Positions 13,596 to 21,032 are shown, counted from the first letter of the stretch. The stretch is 21,032 nt of DNA from Spirochaetaceae bacterium (GCA_003246505.1 QKAI01000449.1:1-21032), one strand, 5' to 3'. Numbers and translations are program-made. The notes: generated by a model not told the origin, from the sequence alone.

Positions 13596-14464
13596 AAGGT
13601 TTTCACCAGTTCCTTCAGATAGGCCTTGAACCGGTCCGCCAGGTCCTCATGCTTGAGGCCGAAGTGGATATTGGTCTTGAGGAATTCCAGCTTGTCCCCC
13701 ATGTCGTGGCGGATGCCGTTTATGCGGTATCCGTACATGGGCTGGTCCTTCATGAGCAGGCGCAGGGCGTCGGTCAGCTGGATCTCCCCCCCCTTGCCCG
13801 GCTCCACCACGTCCAGGGCGGTGAAGATTTCCGGGGGCAGCACATAGCGGCTGGCCACGACCAGATTCGAGGGGGCTTCCTCGGGATCGGGCTTTTCCAC
13901 CATGTCATTGATCCGGAAGATCCCCTCCCCCAGATCCTCCCCGTCGATGACCCCGTAGCGGCTTACCAGCTCGGGGGCCACCTCCTCCAGGGCGAAAACC
14001 CCCTCCTGGAAGCGGTTGTACACGTCGATCAGGTGGCCGATGACCGGCCTGTCCGTAAAGGATTCCAACACCGTATCCCCCAGAAGCACGGCGAAGGGCT
14101 CGTCCCCCACGTGGTGCCGGGCGTATTTGATGGCGTCCCCCAGGCCATTCTGCTCGTGCTGCCAGATAAAGTGGACCGCCACGTCGTCGGGAAGGAAGTT
14201 GATCAGTTCCAGCTCCTTCTCCTTCCGCTTCTCCTTAAGCTGGTCCTCCAGTTCGTAATTCTTGCTGAAGTACTCCTCCAGGGCCCTTTTGCCCCGGCCT
14301 ATGATAAGGAGAATATCGGTGATGCCCGCGGCGATGGCCTCCTCCACCACGTACTGGATGGTGGGGGTGTCCACGATGGGAAGCATCTCCTTGGGCTGAC
14401 TTTTCGTGGCGGGCAGAAATCTCGTACCGAATCCCGCTGCCGGGATGACCGCTTTTTTTACCAT
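13592..14464 (-). CDS. galU: UTP-glucose-1-phosphate uridylyltransferase
   Basis: The product makes UDP-glucose from UTP and glucose 1-phosphate, a donor for glycans and lipids. The 290 aa length is standard. The nucleotide-binding segment AAGFGTRFLPATKSQPKEMLP (about 9-29) is intact. It is followed by QYVVEEAIAAGITDILLI, the HEQNGLGDAI loop, VLLGDTV with the metal-binding Asp, RYGVIDG, VEKPDPEEAPSNL and GGEIQLTDAL. AGGAG lies five bases before the ATG. It sits 24 bases after the GHMP kinase stop, so the two are probably one transcript, and GalU may accept the sugar 1-phosphate made by that kinase. Whether its specificity extends beyond glucose cannot be read from the sequence. Confidence 0.95.
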   Translation of the reverse strand: MVKKAVIPAAGFGTRFLPATKSQPKEMLPIVDTPTIQYVVEEAIAAGITDILLIIGRGKRALEEYFSKNYELEDQLKEKRKEKELELINFLPDDVAVHFIWQHEQNGLGDAIKYARHHVGDEPFAVLLGDTVLESFTDRPVIGHLIDVYNRFQEGVFALEEVAPELVSRYGVIDGEDLGEGIFRINDMVEKPDPEEAPSNLVVASRYVLPPEIFTALDVVEPGKGGEIQLTDALRLLMKDQPMYGYRINGIRHDMGDKLEFLKTNIHFGLKHEDLADRFKAYLKELVKTF

Positions 14465-14488
14465 TGTTGCTCCTATGTCCCGGGCGGA

Positions 14489-15484
14489 TCAGACGATGCG
14501 GGGAATGATCAGTTCGATTCCCGCTCCGCCCAGGGTTTTTGTTAAATTTTCCAGGACCCCTTCGTCGGGGCAGCTGCCGATGAGAGCCCCCCCGCTTCCG
14601 GTGAATTTGGCGGACGCGCCGGCGCTCCGGGCCAGCTCCACCATCTCCAGGTTGCTCTTGCTTATGTTCATGATGCTCCGGCGCAGATCAAAGTTGGCGT
14701 CCATGAGCCGGTGGATCTCGGGATAATTCCCCGCCATCAGGGCTCCCCGGAATTCCAGGGTGATCTCCCCGAAGCGCTCCATGGCCCGACGGACCGTTTC
14801 ATCCCCCTTCTCGTAGCGGTAGCGCAGATCGTTATGGACGATCTCCGAACCCTCCGAATTGTCCCGCTTGTAGGCGATGTAAATGATCAGGTCCCGGTTC
14901 AGACTGATGGGCTCATAGATGCCGTAGCCCCTCTTATCCATGTGGGACTTGTCGAAATCCATGAAGGTGACCCCCTGGTAGACCTGGGCGACCCGGTCCT
15001 GGAGCCCGGCGCCTATGGAGAGCTCCTCCGTCTCCACCGAGAGGATCAGATTGGCCAGTAGGGGCTGGGGGATCTCCACGTCGTAGAACTTCAGAAGGGC
15101 GGCCATTACCGCACGGATGATGGAACTGGAACCGGCCATTCCCAGATGGAGGGGGATGTTCGAGTGGTAGCGGATGGTGAAATTCCTGTTATGGAGGGGC
15201 TTGTCGTGCTCGGCGCACCAGAGATAGAATTTCCTGATCGCCGCCTTGATGAGGCGGACGCCGCCGTAGTAGCCGAAGTGGGCCACATCCTCGCTCAGGG
15301 CGGAGATGCTCCCGTAGCGGGAGACGTCCCTCTGCCCGGGGAGGATTCTCAGTTCGTCGGAGGGGTAGAGGGTGATGTCCGCCTGGAAGTTGGAAAAGGT
15401 GAAGGCGATGGTCTTTCCGAAGTATCCGTCGGAGGGGTTCCCGATCAGGGCGGCCCGGGGATAGGACGTGGTTTTAATAATCAT
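14489..15484 (-). CDS. GHMP-family sugar kinase resembling plant glucuronokinase
   Basis: This 331 aa GHMP kinase is closest in motif order to Arabidopsis glucuronokinase, as I recall that sequence. Shared stretches are GNPSDGYFGKTIAFTF (15-30), FGYYGGVRLI (70-79), NIPLHLGMAGSSSI (109-122, the ATP phosphate loop), AGLQDRVAQVYQG (159-171), MDFDKSHMDKRGYGIYEP (175-192), NFDLRRSI (264-271), and GASAKFTGSGGAL (289-301). The plant enzyme phosphorylates D-glucuronate at C1, feeding UDP-glucuronate synthesis. The chosen start is ATG 15484, with GGAG eight bases upstream, because homology begins there. A frame extension to 15535 is rejected. It is followed by galU, fitting a kinase plus pyrophosphorylase salvage route. 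Substrate specificity is inferred. Confidence 0.82.
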   Translation of the reverse strand: MIIKTTSYPRAALIGNPSDGYFGKTIAFTFSNFQADITLYPSDELRILPGQRDVSRYGSISALSEDVAHFGYYGGVRLIKAAIRKFYLWCAEHDKPLHNRNFTIRYHSNIPLHLGMAGSSSIIRAVMAALLKFYDVEIPQPLLANLILSVETEELSIGAGLQDRVAQVYQGVTFMDFDKSHMDKRGYGIYEPISLNRDLIIYIAYKRDNSEGSEIVHNDLRYRYEKGDETVRRAMERFGEITLEFRGALMAGNYPEIHRLMDANFDLRRSIMNISKSNLEMVELARSAGASAKFTGSGGALIGSCPDEGVLENLTKTLGGAGIELIIPRIV

Positions 15485-15542
15485 GGTGATGTCTCCGTTC
15501 CTGAAAATAATAACACGGGATTCAAAAAAAAACACAGGGGAA

Positions 15543-15571
15543 TTACCAATCCCGCCCCGGTTTGTTATCTT
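15543..15571 (+). promoter_or_regulatory. Candidate promoter of the alcohol dehydrogenase gene
   Basis: TTACCA (15543-15548) and TATCTT (15566-15571) are 17 bases apart, each with four matches to consensus. Initiation near 15578 would leave a leader of about 14 bases containing the ribosome binding site AAGGAG. Confidence 0.35.
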
Positions 15572-15591
15572 TAAGGGAAAGGAGTATTGCC

Positions 15592-16755
15592 ATGTCTGTT
15601 AGTTTTGATTACCGCATTCCCACAAGAATGATTTTCGGAGCGGGAAAACTGGAGGAACTGGGCACCGTCTCTCTGCCCGGTTCGAAGGCCCTTATCGTGC
15701 TGTCCGCGGGTACGGCCATGAAAAAGCAGGGATACCTGGACAGGGTGGTGGCCCTGCTGAAAAAGAACGGGGCCGAATCGGTTATCTTTGACAGGATTCT
15801 TCCCAATCCCATAAAGGACCATATCATGGAGGGCGCCGCCCTGGCACGGAAGGAGAAGTGCGATTTCGTAGTCGGATTGGGCGGGGGCAGCAGCATAGAC
15901 TCGGCCAAGAGCATCGCCCTCATGGCGAAGAACCCCGGGGATTACTGGGACTACATAGGCGGCGGCACGGGGAAGGGTCTTCCCGTGAAGGAAGGGGCTT
16001 TGCCCGTGGTGGCCATAACCACCACCGCGGGAACAGGCACCGAGGCGGACCCCTGGACGGTCATCACCAATCTGGAGACGAAGGAGAAGATCGGCTTCGG
16101 AACGGGGGACACCTATCCGGTCCTCTCCATCATCGATCCGGAGCTCATGCTTTCCGTTCCCCCCTCCCTGACCGCCTATCAGGGTTTCGACGCCTTTTTC
16201 CATGCGGCGGAGGGCTATATCGCCACCATCGCCACTCCGGTGAGCGACGCCTACGCCCTCAAGAGCATCGAACTCCTGAACACCTGGCTGCCCCTGGCGG
16301 TGGCGGACGGAGGGAATCTGGAAGCCCGCACCAACGTGGCCCTGGCCAACACCCTGTCCGGCATGGTGGAATCCACCTCGTCCTGCACCTCGGAGCACTC
16401 CATGGAGCACGCCCTGAGCGCCTATCATCCCGAATTGCCCCACGGGGCGGGGCTGATCATGCTCAGCCTCCCCTATTTTGAGAAATTCGCCGATGTCTGT
16501 CCGGAGCGGCTGGCCGTCATGGGCCAGGTCATGGGAGAGGAAGCCACGGCCCGGGGATTCCTGAAAGCCCTGGCCAAACTGCAGAAAGCCTGTGGCGTGG
16601 ACAGTCTGAAAATGTCCGATTACGGGATTGGGGAAGGGGAGCTTTCCGTCCTGGCGGAAAACGCCCACAGCGCCATGGGGGGACTCTACGACATGGACCG
16701 GAAACGGCTGGCCGTGGAGGATACCCGGCGGATCATGGAAAAGGCTTTCCGTTAA
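15592..16755 (+). CDS. Iron-containing (group III) alcohol dehydrogenase
   Basis: This 387 aa NAD(P)-dependent dehydrogenase interconverts an alcohol and an aldehyde or ketone. The nucleotide-binding segment VVGLGGGSSIDSAKSIAL (93-110) and the TTTAGTGTEAD loop (143-153) are clear. The metal ligands of the family are all present: D200 and H204 in GFDAFFHAAE, H273 in MEHALSAYH, and H284 in LPHGAGL. The N-terminus (FDYRIPTRMIFGAGKLEELG) is typical. The frame is open from 15562, but ATG 15592 has AAGGAG seven bases upstream. It stands alone, divergent from the GHMP kinase-galU pair and convergent with the chemoreceptor. The sequence does not fix the substrate. A butanol-dehydrogenase-like role is possible. 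Confidence 0.92.
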   Translation: MSVSFDYRIPTRMIFGAGKLEELGTVSLPGSKALIVLSAGTAMKKQGYLDRVVALLKKNGAESVIFDRILPNPIKDHIMEGAALARKEKCDFVVGLGGGSSIDSAKSIALMAKNPGDYWDYIGGGTGKGLPVKEGALPVVAITTTAGTGTEADPWTVITNLETKEKIGFGTGDTYPVLSIIDPELMLSVPPSLTAYQGFDAFFHAAEGYIATIATPVSDAYALKSIELLNTWLPLAVADGGNLEARTNVALANTLSGMVESTSSCTSEHSMEHALSAYHPELPHGAGLIMLSLPYFEKFADVCPERLAVMGQVMGEEATARGFLKALAKLQKACGVDSLKMSDYGIGEGELSVLAENAHSAMGGLYDMDRKRLAVEDTRRIMEKAFR

Positions 16756-16762
16756 CATGAAT

Positions 16763-16790
16763 TCCCGCGGAGGAGGCATCCCCCGCGGGA
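16763..16790. terminator. GC-rich hairpin between convergent genes, possible bidirectional terminator
   Basis: TCCCGCGG (16763-16770) pairs perfectly with CCGCGGGA (16783-16790) across a 12-base loop, between the ends of the dehydrogenase and chemoreceptor genes. Neither side has a proper T-run (GTTTAATCC on the + side), so efficiency as an intrinsic terminator is uncertain. Confidence 0.45.
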
Positions 16791-16799
16791 GTTTAATCC

Positions 16800-18563
16800 T
16801 TACACCACGAACTGCTTGCGGATAAGGGAGATATAGTCTCCGATTTTTTCGGTTATGTCCCTCACGTCTTCCACGGTACCCCGGATGCTTTCCGTATCCC
16901 GGTGGGCGATGTTGACGCTGTCCCCCACATCGTCGGTGATGCGGCGCAGGACCTCGACTTCCTGGACGATGCTCCGGCTGTCGGAGCTCATGTCCCGGCT
17001 GCCCGTCTGGACATCCACGGTGATCTCGGTCATCCTCCCCAGGGAAGTGACAATTTCCCGGCTGCCCATGGACTGCTCTTCCAGGGCCTGCTTCACCTCT
17101 TCGATCAGGCCGTGGAGGTGCTTTATCTTGTCCTGGATCACATCGAAGGTCCTCTGGGCTTCCTGGCTGGCCGGCGCGACCAGATCGATATTGGATTTCA
17201 TGACCTTCAGGGTGTTCCGGATCTTCAAACTCTCCTGGGCGGTCAGATCGGCAAGCTTGCGTATCTCCTCGGCCACCACGGCGAATCCCCGGCCCGCCTC
17301 TCCCGCATGGGCCGCCTCGATGGCCGCGTTCATGGACAGGAGATTGGTCTGGCTGGCGATCTTGGATATGACCTCGATGGTCTCGATGAGGACCTCCGAA
17401 TTGGTGGCCACCTGAATGACCTGCTCGCTCACCTGGGAGACCTTCTGCCTCCCCTCCGCCGACGAGGCAAGGAGGCGGGAGAAATCATCCCCCACCCGCA
17501 TGACGTTGCTGTTGAGGGACCCGATATTCTGGGCCAGCTGTTCGATCGTGGCGGAGGATTCCTGCACATTGGCCGCCTGGTTCTGGATGTGAAGGTCCAG
17601 CCCGCCCACGCTGCCGCTGATTTTCTTCATCGCCTCGGAGGTCTGCTCCACGCTGCGTATCTGAGTCTCATTCTTCTCCCGGACCCGGGAAATGGAACCG
17701 GTGACGCTCTCCACCGCCCGCTCCGTATCGTCCATTTTCTCCCTGAGCCGGGAGCTGTACTCCTCCAGTTCGGAGAGGCAGCCGTTGATCTCCAGCACCG
17801 TATTGCGGAAATTGTCTCTCACCAGCTCGACCGCCCCCGCCAGCTGTCCTATTTCGTTCCTGCCCCCCCGGGCGAATTCGCAGGTCAGATCCCCCCGGGC
17901 CAGAAGTTGAGCCCTGTCCAGAAGTCCCACAAGGGGTTTGGTAAGAGACAGGGAGAGGATGAGGCTGATCCCGATGGAAATGAGAAGGGAGAGCAGGCCC
18001 GTACCGATAAGGTTTGCGAAAAAGGCGAATTTCTGTTTCTTCACACCGCTCACGTCCAGATCCGCTCCGATGACATGGTCCACCCGGCCGGCAATCTTGA
18101 CGGGAACGAAGCAGGACAGGAACGTCCCGTATTCATCGGTATAGGGTTCGGAAAAACGGATTTCCCCCGTTTCCCAGGCATCCAGGGCCTCCGCGGAGGG
18201 TTCCTCCCAGGGGATGAGGGGATCATCGCCGAAGTAGTGGCTGATCTCCATGGCGTCCACCACCGGACCGTTCACCCGGAAAATATACAGGAAGGAGTAT
18301 CCCCCGTCGCTGGCGTATTCCCCCATGAGATTCCGGTAATCGACCATGGACGCATCACCCTTCCGGAAAGCCTCCGCCCGCTCCTCAAAGGTTTCGTAGG
18401 GAATGGTCTTCCCGACAAAACCAACCGCCTCGTCAAGTTTGGCCTTTATCTCCCGGTCCACATTTCTGCTGTACTGGAAAAGGCTCCCCCCTCCTATGAG
18501 CAAAGCCATGGACAGGGCCAGAAGAATAAAAGCCAGCATGAGTTCCCATCTGATAGATTTCAT
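16800..18563 (-). CDS. Methyl-accepting chemotaxis protein with a Cache-type sensor domain
   Basis: This 587 aa inner-membrane chemoreceptor has a first membrane helix (about 8-28) and a periplasmic single-Cache-like domain (about 30-178, with GGYSFLYIFRVNG, GEIRFSEPYTDEYGTFLS and HVIGADLDVSGV). A second membrane helix (about 183-207) and a HAMP domain (about 208-260, with LLARGDLT and NEIGQLAGAV) follow. The long signalling coiled coil has its hairpin tip at IASQTNLLSMNAAIEAAHAG and AGRGFAVVAEEIRKLADLT (about 402-441). There is no C-terminal CheR-docking pentapeptide. The chosen start is ATG 18563, with GGAGAG upstream and the usual positive residues before the first helix. A frame extension to 18614 is rejected. 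The ligand is unknown. Confidence 0.93.
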   Translation of the reverse strand: MKSIRWELMLAFILLALSMALLIGGGSLFQYSRNVDREIKAKLDEAVGFVGKTIPYETFEERAEAFRKGDASMVDYRNLMGEYASDGGYSFLYIFRVNGPVVDAMEISHYFGDDPLIPWEEPSAEALDAWETGEIRFSEPYTDEYGTFLSCFVPVKIAGRVDHVIGADLDVSGVKKQKFAFFANLIGTGLLSLLISIGISLILSLSLTKPLVGLLDRAQLLARGDLTCEFARGGRNEIGQLAGAVELVRDNFRNTVLEINGCLSELEEYSSRLREKMDDTERAVESVTGSISRVREKNETQIRSVEQTSEAMKKISGSVGGLDLHIQNQAANVQESSATIEQLAQNIGSLNSNVMRVGDDFSRLLASSAEGRQKVSQVSEQVIQVATNSEVLIETIEVISKIASQTNLLSMNAAIEAAHAGEAGRGFAVVAEEIRKLADLTAQESLKIRNTLKVMKSNIDLVAPASQEAQRTFDVIQDKIKHLHGLIEEVKQALEEQSMGSREIVTSLGRMTEITVDVQTGSRDMSSDSRSIVQEVEVLRRITDDVGDSVNIAHRDTESIRGTVEDVRDITEKIGDYISLIRKQFVV

Positions 18564-18585
18564 TTTTCTCTCTCCGTTTTCAGGG

Positions 18586-18614
18586 ATTCTATACGGAGAA
18601 TCAAAAAGATACAA
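18586..18614 (-). promoter_or_regulatory. Candidate promoter of the chemoreceptor gene
   Basis: On the minus strand TTGTAT (18614-18609) and TAGAAT (18591-18586, 5/6) are 17 bases apart, just upstream of the chemoreceptor. The -35 has only three consensus matches. A flagellar sigma-28 type signal was looked for and not convincingly found. Confidence 0.35.
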
Positions 18615-18643
18615 ACACTTTTTTTCTTTACCTGTAAGTGTTT
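18613..18643. repeat. Perfect 8-bp inverted repeat between vorC and the chemoreceptor
   Basis: AAACACTT (18613-18620) and AAGTGTTT (18636-18643) flank a 15-base T-rich spacer. It could be the weak terminator of the Vor operon or an operator touching the chemoreceptor -35 region. The AT-rich stem and the lack of a long T-run make a terminator uncertain. Confidence 0.5.
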
Positions 18644-18662
18644 ATTACGGTTATGTAAAAAG

Positions 18663-19196
18663 TTAAACCAGGGCCCGTCCCTTCTCAAAGGCCTCTTCGT
18701 TCATGGGAATGAGGCTGGCCTTTTTCTCGCCGAATACCTTGTGGAAGGCCTGGCTGACCGACCCCTTCCCGGGAAAACCGGTCACCTTCGTATAGGCGCC
18801 CATCATGACCACGTTGGCCGCCTTGTCGGAGCCGCTCTCCATGGCGGTGCTGCTCACGGGCAGGTAGTAGACCTCCACGTCGGTGCGGGTCACCTTCTTA
18901 TCGATGAGATCGCTGTTGACCAGGATCCGCCCGCCCGGTTTGACCCGGGACTCGAACTTCACCAGGGAAGGGAGATTCATGACGATCAGAGTATCCGCTT
19001 CGGAGATGACCGGGCTTCCCACCATTTCATCGGAGATGATGACATTGCAGTTGGCCGTGCCCCCCCGCATTTCCGGACCGTAACTGGGCAGCCAGGAGAC
19101 GTTCTTCCCCTCGATCATGCCCGCATATACCAGAAGCATTCCCATGGAGAGAACCCCCTGACCGCCGAATCCGGCTATGATAATCTCTTCCGTCAT
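18663..19196 (-). CDS. vorC: 2-oxoacid:ferredoxin oxidoreductase gamma subunit (VorC-like)
   Basis: This 177 aa catalytic-domain subunit has the family's IIIAGFGGQGV (5-15), PSYGPEMRGGTANCNVIISD (37-56), SPVISEADTLIVMN (61-74), and a C-terminal AFHKVFGEK (about 149-157). It belongs to the pyruvate/2-ketoisovalerate ferredoxin oxidoreductase gamma family and contributes to the active site and electron-transfer core of the complex. The chosen start is ATG 19196, with GGGAG five bases upstream and homology from residue 1. An ATG at 19208 and a frame extension to 19274 into the beta gene are less likely. It is last in the operon, 14 bases after the beta subunit stop. Confidence 0.9.
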   Translation of the reverse strand: MTEEIIIAGFGGQGVLSMGMLLVYAGMIEGKNVSWLPSYGPEMRGGTANCNVIISDEMVGSPVISEADTLIVMNLPSLVKFESRVKPGGRILVNSDLIDKKVTRTDVEVYYLPVSSTAMESGSDKAANVVMMGAYTKVTGFPGKGSVSQAFHKVFGEKKASLIPMNEEAFEKGRALV

Positions 19197-19210
19197 GAAT
19201 TCTCCCATTC

Positions 19211-19951
19211 TCAGGCCTCCGTATCCTTGTAGTTGCCCAGGGGGTAGTAGGGGATCATGTTCTCCTCCAGCCACTGAAGCGATTTCACCGGGGAGATCCC
19301 CCAGTTGGTGGGACAGGTGGAAAGGACTTCCACCAGGGAAAAACCCTTCCCGGCGATCTGGCGTTCGAAGGCGGTCTTGATCGCCTTCTTGGCCTTGCGC
19401 ACGTTTCCCGGATTGTTGACGGTCACCCGTTCCAGAAAGGAGGGCCCGTCCAGGGTGGCCAGCATCTCGCAGATCCTGAGGGGGCTCCCCTGAAACTGCC
19501 GGGAGCGGCCCTCCGGGCTGGTGGTGGTCTTCTGCCCCACCAGGGTGGTGGGTGCCATCTGCCCGCCGGTCATGCCGTAGATGCAGTTGTTCACGAAGAT
19601 AATGGTGATGTTCTCCCCCCGGGCGGCGGCGTGGACCGTCTCCGCCGTACCGATGGCGGCCAGGTCCCCGTCCCCCTGATAGGTGAAGACGACGCTGTCC
19701 GGCAGGGTCCGCTTAATGCCTGTGGCCACCGCGGGGGCCCGTCCGTGGGCGGCTTCCTGCATGTCGCAGTTGAAGTAGTCGTAGGCGAAGACGGCGCAGC
19801 CCACCGGGGCGATCCCGACGGCCCTGCCCAGCACGTCCAGCTCCTGAAGGGATTCGGCGATAAGCCGGTGTATGATGCCGTGGGTGCAGCCCGGGCAGTA
19901 GTGGGTGGGGACGTCGACGAGCCCCTCCGTTCTCGTAAATACCGTTTTCAC
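19211..19951 (-). CDS. vorA: 2-oxoacid:ferredoxin oxidoreductase beta subunit, TPP-binding (VorA-like)
   Basis: This 246 aa subunit binds thiamine pyrophosphate and Mg. HYCPGCTHGIIHRL (17-30) is the typical N-terminal Cys-containing block. GDGDLAAIGTAETVHAA (93-109) and NNCIYGMTGGQMAPTT (121-136) form the TPP site. NCIYGMTGGQ is usual in the Vor/Kor branch that acts on branched-chain or 2-oxoglutarate-type acids. The start is a GTG at 19951-19949, overlapping the alpha stop as GTGA with GGAGGAG just upstream. A longer frame reaching 20326 is alpha-gene shadow. Together with alpha and gamma it oxidises a 2-oxoacid with CoA to acyl-CoA, CO2 and reduced ferredoxin. Confidence 0.93.
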   Translation of the reverse strand: MKTVFTRTEGLVDVPTHYCPGCTHGIIHRLIAESLQELDVLGRAVGIAPVGCAVFAYDYFNCDMQEAAHGRAPAVATGIKRTLPDSVVFTYQGDGDLAAIGTAETVHAAARGENITIIFVNNCIYGMTGGQMAPTTLVGQKTTTSPEGRSRQFQGSPLRICEMLATLDGPSFLERVTVNNPGNVRKAKKAIKTAFERQIAGKGFSLVEVLSTCPTNWGISPVKSLQWLEENMIPYYPLGNYKDTEA

Positions 19952-21009
19952 TGGGCTCCTCCCATAATCTCTCTGACCTTGTCCACTATCTCCTCCTGAA
20001 GGGGCACGATGCCCCCGGTGCGCCCGTAGAAGTGGACCGGATACCGGCCGTTCACGCCGATCTTCACATCGTCCAGCATCTGCCCCATGCTCATCTCCAC
20101 GCACAGGACGGCTTTGCAGCCCTTTCCAATGCTGTCGAAGGCGTGGTAGGGATAGGGCCAGATGGTGATGGGCCGGATGAGCCCCATCTTGATGCCCTGC
20201 TCGGCCAGGGTTTTCCGGGCGTTGAGGGCGATCCTCGCCATGGTGCCGTAGGCGGTGATGACCACGTCCGCGTCTTCCACGCCGATCAGCTCCACCCGGC
20301 ACTCTTCCTTCTTGATCTTCTGCCACTTGGCGTCCAGGGCCAGGCAGTGGGCTTCCAGGTTCTCCGGAATGATGTTCAGGGAGTTGATGATGTTGGGCTT
20401 TCTCTTCCCCTTCGTCCCCGTGGTGGCCCAGCCTTTCTCCGCCGGCGCGGGGGGATCCTCCTCGGGGAACTCCACCGCCTCCATCATCTGCCCCAGCATG
20501 CCGTCCCCGCAGATCATGACCGGGGTGCGGTACTTATCCGCCAGATCGAAGGAACCTATGATGATGTCCACCATCTCCTGAATGGAGTAGGGGGCGTAAA
20601 CGGGCATGTTGTAGTCCCCGTTCCCCCCGCCCCGGGTCACCTGGTAGTAGTCGGCCTGGCCGGGCTGGATGCCCCCCAGGCCGGGCCCGCAGCGCATCAT
20701 GTTCACGATGACGCAGGGCAGTTCCGCCCCGGCGATGTAGCTGAGCCCCTCCTGCTTCAGGGCGATACCCGGGCTGGAGGAGGAGGTCATGACCCTTCCC
20801 CCCGCACCGGCGGCGCCGTATACCATGTTGATGGCGGCCACTTCGCTCTCCGCCTGGACGAAGGAGCCCCCCACCTTGGGAAGCTCCCGGGACATGTATT
20901 CGGGGATCTCGTTCTGCGGGGTGATGGGGTAGCCGAAGAACTGACGGCAACCCGCCTTAATGGCGGCCGCTCCGACCGCCTCGTTTCCTTTCATTAAAAC
21001 CTTTGCCAT
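19948..21009 (-). CDS. vorB: 2-oxoacid:ferredoxin oxidoreductase alpha subunit (VorB-like)
   Basis: This 353 aa subunit matches 3-methyl-2-oxobutanoate (2-ketoisovalerate) dehydrogenase VorB. The N-terminal domain carries KGNEAVGAAAIKAGC, FGYPITPQNEIPEYM (25-39), QAESEVAAINMVYGAAGAG and TSSSSPGIALKQEGLSYI. GPGLGGIQPGQADYYQ is characteristic of VorB. The C-terminal domain has VVITAYGTMARIALNARKTL and LIRPITIWPYP. The complex links amino acid-derived 2-oxoacids to ferredoxin and suits anaerobic life. Substrate choice within the Vor/Kor branch is inferred. The gene is complete: ATG 21009 follows the stop of an upstream gene by two bases, with AGAGGGAG as ribosome binding site. Confidence 0.94.
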   Translation of the reverse strand: MAKVLMKGNEAVGAAAIKAGCRQFFGYPITPQNEIPEYMSRELPKVGGSFVQAESEVAAINMVYGAAGAGGRVMTSSSSPGIALKQEGLSYIAGAELPCVIVNMMRCGPGLGGIQPGQADYYQVTRGGGNGDYNMPVYAPYSIQEMVDIIIGSFDLADKYRTPVMICGDGMLGQMMEAVEFPEEDPPAPAEKGWATTGTKGKRKPNIINSLNIIPENLEAHCLALDAKWQKIKKEECRVELIGVEDADVVITAYGTMARIALNARKTLAEQGIKMGLIRPITIWPYPYHAFDSIGKGCKAVLCVEMSMGQMLDDVKIGVNGRYPVHFYGRTGGIVPLQEEIVDKVREIMGGAQ

Positions 21010-21011
21010 AA

Positions 21012-21032
21012 CTACTCCCTCTCCACGGTGAT
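21012..21032 (-). CDS. C-terminal end of an upstream operon gene (possibly a ferredoxin subunit)
   Basis: On the minus strand the frame reads I-T-V-E-R-E-stop, ending two bases before the vorB ATG, with the vorB ribosome binding site inside it. Vor operons often begin with a small ferredoxin subunit (VorD), so that is the likely identity. Six residues cannot prove it, and the frame itself could be chance. Confidence 0.35.
   Translation of the reverse strand: MTVERE

Noticed and set aside
16902..19232. A 776-codon open frame on the + strand opposite the chemoreceptor and vorC
   Set aside because: It spans two well-supported minus-strand genes, has a low-complexity Gly/His/Leu/Asp-rich translation with no recognisable domain, and is typical of antisense frames in GC-rich codon-biased DNA.
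1..21032. CRISPR arrays, tRNA or rRNA genes, transposases, toxin-antitoxin or phage defence genes
   Set aside because: I saw no regularly spaced repeats, tRNA-like or rRNA sequence, or proteins of these families. The window looks like core or stable accessory chromosome.

Overview
The window is a densely packed, GC-rich bacterial chromosome segment of ordinary gene order, with no rRNA or tRNA genes, insertion sequences, phage genes or CRISPR array that I can see. It most likely comes from a free-living spirochaete of the Spirochaeta type. The evidence is indirect: several lipoproteins with relaxed lipoboxes (LGSC, LISC, FSAC), a lipoprotein with a C-terminal LysM domain in the style of spirochaetal envelope proteins, an unlinked cheR-cheB pair plus a lone chemoreceptor, and a ferredoxin-linked 2-oxoacid oxidoreductase that suits anaerobic metabolism. 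The assignment is an inference and needs a 16S or whole-genome check.

Layout. 1-399 (-): N-terminus of an AMP-forming acyl-CoA ligase, cut by the window edge. 501-1280 (+): a HisA isomerase of the eukaryotic HIS6 type. 1370-3367 (+): cheR-cheB. 3373-5650 (-): mtnA, a YmdB-like protein and an RseC-like membrane protein, joined by ATGA start/stop overlaps. 5812-8897 (+): three lipoproteins (LpoB, a COG3014-like protein and an LPP20-like protein), closed by a strong terminator. 8875-11813 (-): LysM lipoprotein and radical SAM protein, again with an ATGA overlap. 11904-12818 (-): WYL regulator. 12903-13595 (+): YjjG-like HAD phosphatase, divergent from the regulator. 13592-15484 (-): a GHMP kinase resembling plant glucuronokinase, followed by galU. 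15592-16755 (+): iron-type alcohol dehydrogenase. 16800-18563 (-): methyl-accepting chemotaxis protein. 18663-21009 (-): a VorB-VorA-VorC type oxidoreductase operon, preceded by the last codons of another gene.

How the genes may work together. CheR and CheB adjust receptor methylation, and the chemoreceptor at 16800-18563 is a possible client. The LpoB and LysM lipoprotein operons both point to the cell wall and envelope. The GHMP kinase and GalU could form a two-step salvage route from a free sugar, perhaps glucuronate, through a sugar 1-phosphate to a UDP-sugar. VorABC would exchange 2-oxoacids, CoA and reduced ferredoxin with acyl-CoA.

The points most worth a second look are: (1) the YmdB-like protein, which keeps the fold but has lost all but one of the expected metal-binding and catalytic residues; (2) the plant-like glucuronokinase next to galU; (3) four promoters, perhaps five, placed so that transcription would start at the A of the start codon in genes without a clear Shine-Dalgarno sequence; (4) the eukaryotic-type HisA; (5) a terminator lying inside the coding sequence of the opposing gene.
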